64,000 nt of DNA. Origin: Nepenthes gracilis (taxonomy: Eukaryota; Streptophyta; Magnoliopsida; Caryophyllales; Nepenthaceae). The position numbers and the translations under genes were made by a program. Numbering within the stretch: the stretch's first letter is position 1; each line of letters begins with the position of its first letter. Under the pieces are notes generated by a model that worked only from the letters and a program-made list of their open reading frames with translations, searched no databases and was not told where the DNA came from. Below are positions 24,280 to 33,159 of the stretch, one piece after another. The DNA lies in the NCBI GenBank assembly GCA_033239525.1, contig BSYO01000030.1, positions 10,623,030 to 10,687,029 of the forward strand. The letters run 5' to 3'.

Positions 24280-25400
24280 TCCCGACTGCAAGCTCATCTA
24301 GCAGAAACGAAGAAGCCACTCCGTGGAGAAACTCATCGCCATCTAGGAAGAGATGAAGAAGTTATTGGACGCTGACTTCATCAGAGAGGTTTAGTATCCG
24401 AATTGGCTGTCCAATGTCGTCCTAGTAAGGAAAAGTAATGGAAAATAGTAAATGTGCGTCGACTTCACTGACGTTAACAAAGCCTGCCTAAAAGACAGTT
24501 TCCATTTACCCCGAATAGACCTATTGGTGTACTCGACATCTGGACACGAGCTACTGAGCTTCATGGATGCGTACTCAGGTTACAACCAAATCCAAATGAG
24601 TCCAAAGAATGAATAGCACATCTCGTTCATGACGGATAAAAGTACCGACTATTATAAGGTCATACCTTTTGGTCTGAAAAACGCAGGTGCCACTTATCAG
24701 AGGCTCGTGAACAACATGTTTGAGAAACAGATCGGCCGTAATATGGAGGTATACGTTGACGACATGCTCATCAAGAGTAAGACCACCAGTGACCATATTT
24801 GCGATCTGGTTGAGTCCTTCGAGATACTCCGTGTGCTCCAAATGAAGTTGAACACTTCGAAATGTGTCTTCGAAGTATCCTTAGGGAAGTTCTTAGGTTT
24901 TGTCGTCTCTCAACGAGCGATCGAGGTAAACCCGGAGAAGATCAAGGCTCTCACAGACATGACTCTGCCATGGAGTATCAAAGATGTCTAGAGGCTAACT
25001 GGACGGCTGGCAACCTTGTCCTTTTTTTGGCAAAGTCGGGGGACAAATATCAACCTTTCTTTAATGCTTTAAGGGGGACAAAAACGAATGGATTCCAGTC
25101 GACTGCGGAATGCCAGGCAACCTTCAACGAATTGAAGCAATACCTAGCCAATTCACTATTACTAACGTCACTCAAGGACGGAGAAGAGTTGTACCTCTAC
25201 CTGGCAGTGTCAAAGGTGGCTCTTAGCTTTGTTCTCATATGCCAGGACTCTGGCTCTCAACAGCCGGTCTACTACGTGAGTAAGACGTTGACCGGCAAAG
25301 AGATGTGTTACCCACGGGCAGAGAAGTTAGCTTTGGCGCTTGTCTTTTCTACTCGGAAGTTGAGACATTATTTCTAGGCTCATCATATGGTCGTTCTGAC
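24280..25400 (+). pseudogene. Gypsy reverse transcriptase and first RNase H remnant
   Basis: The order of blocks is that of Ty3 reverse transcriptase: LLDADFIREV, MCVDFTDVNKAC, SFMDAYSGYNQIQM, KVIPFGLKNAGATYQRLVN and VYVDDMLIKSK (YVDD at 24752-24763). The RNase H that follows has FLAKSGDKYQPFF, ELYLYLAVS and YYVSKTLTGKEMCYPRAEK. In-frame stops at about 24343, 24393 and 24988 are UAG at places where relatives have Gln. A frameshift in a T7 run at 25022-25028 moves RNase H to another frame. Confidence 0.9.
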
Positions 25401-25599
25401 TGACCAACAATTGAAGAGTATTATTTAGAAACCCGATATTTCCGAACTGCTGGTTAAGTGGGCTATCGAATTGAGAAAGTTCAACATCAAATTTCGGCCT
25501 AGATCAGCCATCAGAGGGCAAGCTCTGGCTAACTTCATTATCGAAACCACGACGTCAATTTCTGACGAATAGCCCACCGAGGACGTAGAACAACATGGG

Positions 25600-25965
25600 A
25601 AAGAGCCAGAATGGGTTCTCAATATAAACGAATCGTCTATCGACTTAGGCAGTGGTGCCGGAGTGATCCTAAGGACCTCAGACGGGTTTGATGTAAAGTA
25701 CTCTCTTAGATTGTACTGCTCGGCCACTAACAATGTTGCCAAGTACAAAACCCTGTTAGTTGGGCTAAAACTAGCTAAAGAGTGCTTAGCTAGACGTGAC
25801 ACCATCTACAGCAACTCAAAGTTGGTCGTAAACCAGGTAAATGGGAACTTCGAGGCGTGCAGCCCTCACTTGACCAAATATTTGGCTAAGGCGAAGGATG
25901 CCATCCGAAAATTTGACCAGCTGAACCTGGTCCACGTCCTCAGAACTGAAAACTGAAAAGCCAAC
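25600..25965 (+). pseudogene. Second (archaeal-type) RNase H of the Tat element
   Basis: Directly after the first RNase H and its connection region, the same frame carries a second RNase H-like domain: SSIDLGSGAGVILRTSDG, then ATNNVAKYKTLLVGLKLAKE, then YSNSKLVVNQVNGNFEA. Two RNase H domains in tandem set Tat apart from most plant gypsy lineages. It sits in a longer open stretch closed by a UGA at about 25954. Confidence 0.85.
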
Positions 25966-26019
25966 CAACTTGTTAGAGTAGTGATGGCCGAAAACCCAGA
26001 GCAGTACTCGAAGGACATT

Positions 26020-27330
26020 TAGAAAGTTTTGAACACTCCCAGCATAGAGGAACCGAAAGCGATGGAAATCTCCGACATAAAAAGTTGGATGACGCCTTAT
26101 TAGAAATACCTAGCGGACGGAGCATTGCTAGATAACGCAGATAAAGCCAAGTGGATCAAAAAGACCGTCGGCTAGTACACCATAGTCGATGGACGGTTAT
26201 ATCACTGTGGATACTCGACTCCATACCTCCGGTGCCTAACTCTCAAGGAGACTGACTACACCCTAAGTGAAATCCACCTTAGGATATGGGGATTGCACAT
26301 CGACGACAAAAACCTAGCGTTCAAAATTATGTGCCAGGGATATTACTAGCCGACAATTAAAAGGGACACCCTTGAGTTTGTAAAGAAGTGTGAGAATTGT
26401 CAACTCTAGGAAAATATTCACCACTAGCCACCCGCCGAGTTGAGATCTTTTTAAGCTCTTTGGCCTTTCACACAATGGGACTCAATATTTTCGGCCCATT
26501 TTCCATCGCGATAGGGTAAACAAAATTCATCATCGCGGGTATCGATTATTTCACCAAGTGGGTTAAAGCTGCCCCGCTGGCTAAGATCATTGAGCACAAT
26601 GTCCTAGAATTTGTCTGCCAGGGCATAATCAACAAATTTAGCATTTTTGAAGTCATCATGACCGACAATAGAACCTAATTTTTAGGAAAACGTTTTACCA
26701 AGTATTACACCAATTTAGGCATTAGATTGGTCCACACTTCGATAGCATACCCACAAGCAAATGGATAGGTAGATGTCACAAATTCCACGCTACTCTACGG
26801 TCTAAAGACCAAGTTAGAGGACACAGGGGGCTCTTGGGTTGATGAGTTACCCTCTGTCCTATGGTCTTGCTGGACGACTCCAAAAGAACCAACTCGCGAG
26901 ACACCTTTTAATCTCTACTACAGGACTAAAGTGGTAATTTCGGTTGAGATCAGGCTTCCAAGGCTTAGAGTCGAGTCTTTCGACCCACAAGGTAACTCCT
27001 AGAAAATCAGGAAAACCAAGACTTATTTGTGGAAACCCGCGACACTACCAGAATGCCGCAGTGGCCTATCAACAACGAGTCGCCCACTATTATAATAAGA
27101 ATATAAAAGTGTGACAATTCGAAATTGGAGGCTTGGTCTTGTGAAGTATCGAGGCTACGGGTAAGACCACCAACTAGAATAAACTTTCCCCAAATTGAGA
27201 AGGTTCTTTTATATTCTCAACCGTTCTGTGAAATGGAGCATACAAACTCCGAACCCAAAACGATAAGTTGGTCCCGTGGACGTGGAACGCTATCCACCCC
27301 GAGCGCTACTTCCAGTAAGGGTACAGGTAG
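26020..27330 (+). pseudogene. Gypsy integrase remnant
   Basis: The HHCC zinc-binding part is visible (EIHLRIWGLH, then CENC), followed by the core: GIDYFTKWVKAAPLAK with the first Asp, IMTDNRT with the second, and VDVTNSTLLYGLK where the catalytic Glu should stand. That codon (26772-26774) encodes Asp instead. A one-base loss near 26480 shifts the frame. The C-terminal part (ATGKTT, then GAYKLRTQN and VPWTWNAIHPERYF) closes pol as in other Tat elements. UAG stops occur at about 26347, 26408, 26425, 26766, 27000 and 27179. Confidence 0.88.
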
Positions 27331-27525
27331 GTCATCCATATTGCATGTGTATGCTTGTAATATACATGTTGATATTAATGAAATAAAAATACTTTTTCAT
27401 TTGTGCCACACTGTTTTTTCTTTTCTTTTCTTTTCTTGTTCCATGTGTATGTGTGTGAATTTACAGGGTTATACAAACGACCTAAACTGCCTCTAAGTCA
27501 GGCCGATTTTCACCCGTTCGTAATT

Positions 27526-27720
27526 AAACCATGGTCATTTAAGCAAGCCATGAGCAGTTGAATGAAATCCTGGTCATCCAGGTGACCCATGAGCGGTCAA
27601 ATTAAACCCTAGTTATTCATGCAGCTCATGAACGGTTGAATTAAATCCTAGACATCTAGGTGGCCCATTGACAGTCAAATAAAATCTTGGTTATCCAAGT
27701 GACCCATTTGTGGTCAAAAT
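27526..27720 (+). repeat. 39-bp tandem array, five diverged units
   Basis: Unit starts fall at 27526, 27565, 27604, 27643 and 27682, exactly 39 bases apart. Each unit reads roughly aaatcctggtcatccaggtg, then acccatgagcggtcaaatt, with about a quarter of the bases varying. The array starts about 200 bp after pol in the 3' non-coding region of the Tat element. Confidence 0.9.
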
Positions 27721-28011
27721 TTTAGGGGGTTAGAGCAGCACACGTGACATCCTTCACCAAGAGATAATGTGATCAGTTAACGACGGTTGACAAACGAAAG
27801 CAAAGAGTGAAAAGAAAACACACGCTTCCCTAATGAAATGGGGCACTAGATCAAGCAACATGGACGCCACCCATCGATATAACAACGCTGCACAGCGAAC
27901 AAAAAACATATTCATATACATATGGGTAATACAAAATTTCTCATGATGCCTCATATGGGAAAGAAGAAAAAACAAAAAGAGTCCTGATAGCGCCCCTAGG
28001 GTCTCGAGATA

Positions 28012-28719
28012 TCATGACTCAGCTTGATGGCTTTCCGAGGCTGAGGAGCCTCCTCGAGTGCAAGGTCGGTACCTCTGACAGCGACCGCGAGGATACCACA
28101 CTAGCTCTGATCTCTGAGAAGCACCAGCATTTCGCGAGTCCAGAAACCCAACGGGGAAGCAAGGATCCACCATGGAGGCAATCTTACGGCTGTACCAAAT
28201 CCCCTCTTGGAACCGCTCCTCCAAGGTAAGCGCAACCTCGTCAAGGCAAAGCCTCGTCTCCAACTCGTCCTCAAGTGCAGCAATTTGCTCTAGGGTTAGT
28301 TGGTGCTCATCTGAATCCTCTGGCAAACTAGCACTAGAGGCCTGACCCGGGTGGACAGCGTGCACCCTCCCCTGTGGTACGTCGTCCTCCTCTAAGGACG
28401 AGATCTCGACCAAGCCACAAGGCACCTCGTCAGGCTGGCAAAACCAAGAAAAGTCAACAAAGGGAATGCGAACCGCCATAACCAAACCCCAAAGTTGAAT
28501 AACTAAGGCATACCTAACAAGAAGGCCCAGCGCGATCAAAGCAAGTAGGGCAGAAAGGCTCCGCAAAGAACTCAGAGTGTGACCTCTCGTTGCCACTCCC
28601 CATTGAAGAGGATGACCCATGGGAGGGGCTAAGCATGTTATCTGGCCCCAGCTGAGGAGAGTATGAATATCAATTATATTCTCATTAGCTATGGTGAAGG
28701 GAAAATTGCTATGAAGCAA
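28012..28719 (-). pseudogene. Antisense reading frame 2 of the Tat element
   Basis: An open minus-strand frame of 235 codons bounded by stops. Its first ATG is at 28620. It contains an acidic, Leu/Glu-rich stretch (HQLTLEQIAALEDELETRL) suited to a coiled coil. It ends with a block, IASMVDPCFPVGFLDSRN then ASQRSEL, which matches the C-terminus of the neighbouring antisense frame (IARIVDPNFLVDVLNPAN then ASRHENL). A TATAAAA box lies on the minus strand at 28745-28739. It looks like a second copy of the C-terminal module of the antisense gene. Function unknown. Confidence 0.6.
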
Positions 28720-29333
28720 ATCACAAAGGCCATCGCTGTTTTATAAGCCAAGTTTTCTGCCTAAAACAGCCACACGCAAACTAAAGGGTCACGTCACTTC
28801 AAGTCACGTCGTTTTAGTGCCTAACAATGTGTGTGTTGTGCAAACGTCACATCTATGAAGAGACAGTATGCGACGGTCAAAACATCTTCAACGGCCAGTA
28901 GAGACCCTCAGCCGGTAAAACGTTTTCAGTGACAAGGGCACCGAGCAAGCAGAAAAAGCATGACAAAGGTACAAACAATGACGGTCAACATCCCAGGAGT
29001 GAAGTGCTCCGTCTAAAAGCTGGCCGCCCAAGTTCATACCTGGGCAGCGCCACCAAGCCTCAACTCATGCACGAGTATAGAACAGGCTAGGCATGACATA
29101 AGGATTCACCTTGATATCTCCTCCAGAACATAAGTCCATTAGAGAGCGCCACAAATATCTCAAGCGGGACGGACGGCCAACTTGTGTATAATACCCCAAG
29201 TCGGCCGGCCAACACAAGGACAAGTAATCGAAAAACGGTAATAAAGGTAAAGACACAGAATATCAGCAAAGCGATTATTTTATTGATTATATCTGTACAT
29301 TTATAATTATAAAAAAACAAAAATATAAAAAAT

Positions 29334-31137
29334 CTACGGTGGGTTAGAGCCCCCAGGATGAGGCGGCGGTGGCCCCTGACTACTCTAGGACAGCCCCACA
29401 AGATTCTCGTGACGGCTGGCAGACCAATTTGCAGGGTTAAGGACATCAACTAGAAAGTTAGGGTCAACTATCCGTGCAATGTATCGACTAAGGTTGACAC
29501 CTTCCTACTCCCATGCCCACAGCATGTCGTGGACCTCATGGGGACGAATGTGAGTGGACAACTCGTTCTCTAGCGATATAATCTATCCCGATAGTTGGTC
29601 AGTGCACCTCACTATTTGGGTAACTTTCTCTCTCAGTCTGGCGTTTTCCTCTTCTGAATTTGATAACACAGATTGAATAGCACCTATGTCCTCCTGGAAC
29701 TTCACATTGAGTAGCTCCACCACCTCCTCGAACTAGGCGATCTCTCTGTCACGGTCTGATATCACCAGGTTCATTTGGCACAGTCCCTTGCTGACTGCGC
29801 CCATTATTCTCTCCTCCTGCAAAAGCCAAAAGCTCTAAATAACAACAATGGAGGAAAAAAAGAGAAGGAAGGTTTCGAAGGTTTACTTGCCAGACTCTGT
29901 GCTCCAGCCTCACTGGCCTGCTCCTGGACCTCGGCCCTGATGGCGGAGGATTGGAAATATTAATTTCCTAGTCGAGGCTCATAAAAGCCTCGCCATGAGA
30001 CTCCTCGGCAACTCCATAGGGTCGACTACCACGGCGAGGGCTCGGCGGCTAGCTCCTTCGGCTCCCTTAAGTGGCTTGAAGGCAGCTCTCGCGGCTCACG
30101 CTTGCGGCTCGCTTTGCAAGCTCCATGGCAGCTCCAATGACTCTGTTGGCGGCTCGAAGCTGTCTCCAGCTCGGCTGCGGCTCGCCGCAAGCTCGCCCTC
30201 TCGGCTCCAGCTTCACCAACACAGGCTGCGCTGCCAAGTCCTCTTGCCGCGAGGACACGACAACGATGCTGCTCGCTCCAATGCGCAGCATGGCGTCATA
30301 TTCTTCCAAAATCAACTCTACTTTGACCCCAAAGCGATCTCCCACTCCCGCAAGTCGTCCAACAGCCACGTAGTCCGGACCTGAGGATGACGAGGAAGGA
30401 TCCACCATTGCAACTCTCTTCTGTTTTGGACTAGTGGGAGCAGCATCAGTGGAAGGTACACTGGCATCACTGATAATCATAGCACCAGCCTTCCTCTTCT
30501 TTTGTGAGGCCTTCGACGGCAGTGTTATGAATTTCTAGACTAGAGAGGGAGGTCCGTAACAAGCTCTCTTGGTTTTCTCTCGAGAAACCAAGTGGTCTCT
30601 CCTAAACTTAGAAGCATGTTTCTTCACCAATTGCAGTAGATCCACCATAGCCGCTATCTTTGTCTTCTTTGGTGTCCCAGAGAGGTCTTTGGGAACCTTC
30701 CCTCAATCTCGTGACAACGGCCACGTCTCAGTAACACGCACGAAGAAAAATCGATCCTTTTAATTCTTCAGTGAGTCATAAATGGCCCCACTAATTGGAA
30801 GGTTTCTAGAGGACAAAGAAATAAAGTTCCCACTCTAGGTGAATCAGAACATCACCCTAATAGCGTCAATGGTCAGCGTCCATGAATGATGACGCAAGAA
30901 GATACACAGAGAGCAAAGATATTGCATAGCATTGGTAAGAAACCGTGCGACGGGCACCTGAAGGGCCTTGAAGATGTCTAGCAACTCTTAAGGGATTGGG
31001 AGACGAAGCTCACTCCTCAGATGAACCTCATATACGGTGACATAGCTCTCATGAGGGAAGCAAGCCCTATCCAGTTTGTTGGGCATCATAGAAACGATCT
31101 CTTGTGGAAATGAAATTTCTATCACAGGGGGAGCCAT
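29334..31137 (-). pseudogene. Antisense reading frame 1 of the Tat element (gypsy-type transposon domain, coiled coil)
   Basis: From ATG 31137 the minus strand keeps one reading frame for about 350 codons, interrupted by single stops. The N-terminal part (ACFPHESYVTVYEVHLRSEL, then LRLPIP, later FFVRVTETWPLSRD) resembles the putative gypsy-type transposon domain (Transposase_28) often found antisense in plant Tat elements. A Ser/Pro-rich middle (30480-30067) follows. After a gap or intron, a coiled-coil part (29820-29480) and the block IARIVDPNFLVDVLNPANW lead to a stop at 29336-29334. Conservation of frame argues for a former protein; its role is unknown in these elements. Confidence 0.65.
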
Positions 31138-31433
31138 GGAAATGAAAGCGAAAGAGGGCAGCAAACACTCAGGAATTTTTAGAGTATGAAAGAGCGTGAG
31201 AATTTAAACGGGCAAGTCAGTGGTAAAAGGGACGCAACCGTTGGAGGAGGGTGACACATCGAAAAGGTGCGCCCATCATCACTGCCACGTGTTGACTCTC
31301 GAGAGGGCGTTGTCGAATCAGACCTTTTGACCCATTAATTACCAGGATTGCAATTCACTGCGTAATGACACGTGAAAAATTTTTCGATTGATAGTCCAGC
31401 GGCATGCAGGCGTGTCATTTCAATTCCCACTAG

Positions 31434-31663
31434 TTCTCCAGATTCTTCCCAGGCGGTCAATAAATCCAGTCAACGCTGCTCTTCCTTCAAAGTTCTCCAG
31501 ATTCTTCCAAAACGATCAACGAGTCCGATTAATGTAGATATTTCTTCAGAGTTCTCCGGATTCACCCCAAGCGAACAACAAATCTGGTCAACACAGATAT
31601 TTCTTCCAAGTTCTCCGGGTTCTTTCCAGGCGGTCAACGAATCTGGTCAACTCTTCCTCTGAC
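31434..31663 (+). repeat. 59-bp tandem array, about four units
   Basis: Unit starts (ttctccagattcttcc or close variants) fall at 31434, 31493, 31552 and 31611, exactly 59 bases apart. The last unit is slightly incomplete. The array ends about 100 bp before the 3' LTR, upstream of the antisense start codon. Confidence 0.9.
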
Positions 31664-31769
31664 TATGCTTCCCAAAACAAAATTGCCTTGAACAAATTAC
31701 CCAACCATTCACTTCCTATCTTGAACATACTGGAGGCCGGAGTTTCAAGCCACTAATATGGGCGGTTAG

Positions 31770-32660
31770 TGATGGGTATACAATTAATGGACCGGCCCAA
31801 GAAGAAGGAACAACTCAGATCCACAACGGTCCATTTGGGTCCAAAACGGTCAACGCTTTCATTAAATATGCAAAGCAGTCCCAATGACGATTCATTGATT
31901 GGAAGTATGATCGATTAGCACGTCTGTGAAAACTTAGGCCTGATTTCACTCCAGTTGCAGCGTGCTCGCACGTCAGATTCACGAAGGAAGGTGTCGGAGT
32001 CACATCTTCTCTGCTTGATTTCACTCTTTTCTGACGACATCCCGTCGGTGCTCTCTCAAAATCAACGAATTCTGAAGGAAGGTGTGAGAATCTTTCTATC
32101 TTGAAAACCCTAGCGGTTATAATAGAAGGAAAGCGTTACAATCACAATCGCCAAATACGCAGAAAAGGCGACGGTCTCAACAGAGCGGAGTATCAAACCC
32201 TTCTACATAAGAAAGGTAGTCCGGCGCAGCGATTATAAAAGGTCACGGAGTTCGGCCTTCAAGGCATGCTCTCACTTACTTGCAAAAAGCCTTCTCTTGT
32301 AAAAGCTCTTACGCTTTCAGCATTCTAGCTCTCTTTCTCTTTGCTACTATGTTCCCAACAAATATACAGTCTTGAGATTTCGTTCCTCACAAGCAATCCA
32401 ATCCTCTCAACCTACGAGAGCATCCCACGAAACAAACACTATTAGCATATATATTGTATCTCATTGTATCTTCCTTCTTACTTCGAAGGCCGTATACTGA
32501 TTTGAGTATTAGAGTATTTTTGGTGAGATAATCTTCCGCCGTCACCTGATCTTTTGTTCCTTATTGTGGTGTGTAGGATCAAATTTAGAGGATGGTCGGT
32601 TGAAGCCTAAAACGAACGACTGATCCAAATCTGTTCGAAACTTAGTTTTATAATGCATCA
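31770..32660 (+). repeat. Gypsy 3' LTR
   Basis: It is about 891 bp, begins TGATGGGTAT and ends GCATCA, and is homologous along its length to 20912-21791. It contains TATAAAAG at 32234-32241. It ends 500 bp before the VPS34 start codon and has the same orientation. Confidence 0.88.
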
Positions 32661-33159
32661 GGATATCTCTAATGTCTCTTAATGGTATTATGAAATATAT
32701 TTTAGCTATCAATAAAACACCCTTAATAATATAAAATTATTTATTTATTTATATTAATAAATTTATAAATAAATAAAATATCATACTATTATCCTAATAG
32801 TCGAAATATGTATAAATTTGACCTATCTGTCATTTGTCCATTAAATTGAGGAAGACTGTATCACAAGTAAAATCAAGAGGTACGACTTTCACCCAAAAAT
32901 CCTTCGCCCATAGCCGGAAGGGAGCTCAATCGTGTTTAAATAAATAAATAAATAAAGAGCAACTGTCATTCTCGTACTCGATGCGTTTTGAGCCGGGAGC
33001 AAACATCGTTCAACGGCGAACTCTCATGCTTCATCTTTACGGCTTTGCATTGTCATCAAAATTTTCATGTTTTCGTTACCTGTGTCTGTTCGAGCGACGC
33101 AAGAAGAACGTTCGAAACCCTAAAATCATTTCAATAACTTAAGTGTTCATAGCATCGTG
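32661..33159 (+). promoter_or_regulatory. VPS34 5' flank between the gypsy LTR and the start codon
   Basis: Only 499 bp separate the LTR from the VPS34 ATG. An (AAAT)n microsatellite lies at about 32937-32957. No clear TATA box was found close to the start, as is common for housekeeping genes. The first transcribed base cannot be placed. Confidence 0.4.

Larger units (their letters stand above)
20912..32660 (+). mobile_element. Complete, decayed Ty3/gypsy element of the Tat lineage
   Basis: An 11.7-kb element lies between two LTRs of about 880-890 bp that share their TGAT start, CATCA end and TATAAAAG box. The plus-strand order is primer-binding site, gag, protease, reverse transcriptase, RNase H, a second RNase H, integrase: reverse transcriptase before integrase marks gypsy. 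The second RNase H and the very long 3' region with antisense reading frames are hallmarks of the Tat branch (Tat, Ogre/Retand, Grande). Gag-pol spans about 5.4 kb and the 3' region about 4.4 kb. More than 20 stops and at least two frameshifts inactivate it. Confidence 0.93.

Noticed and set aside
22790..27190. Possible programmed UAG readthrough in the Tat polyprotein
   Set aside because: Stops are too many, are also joined by frameshifts and altered catalytic residues, and fit methylation-driven C-to-T decay better than recoding.
30067..30384. Plus-strand frames rich in Ala, Ser and Leu opposite the antisense gene
   Set aside because: They are shadows of the Ser/Pro-rich middle part of the antisense frame on the other strand; no independent support.
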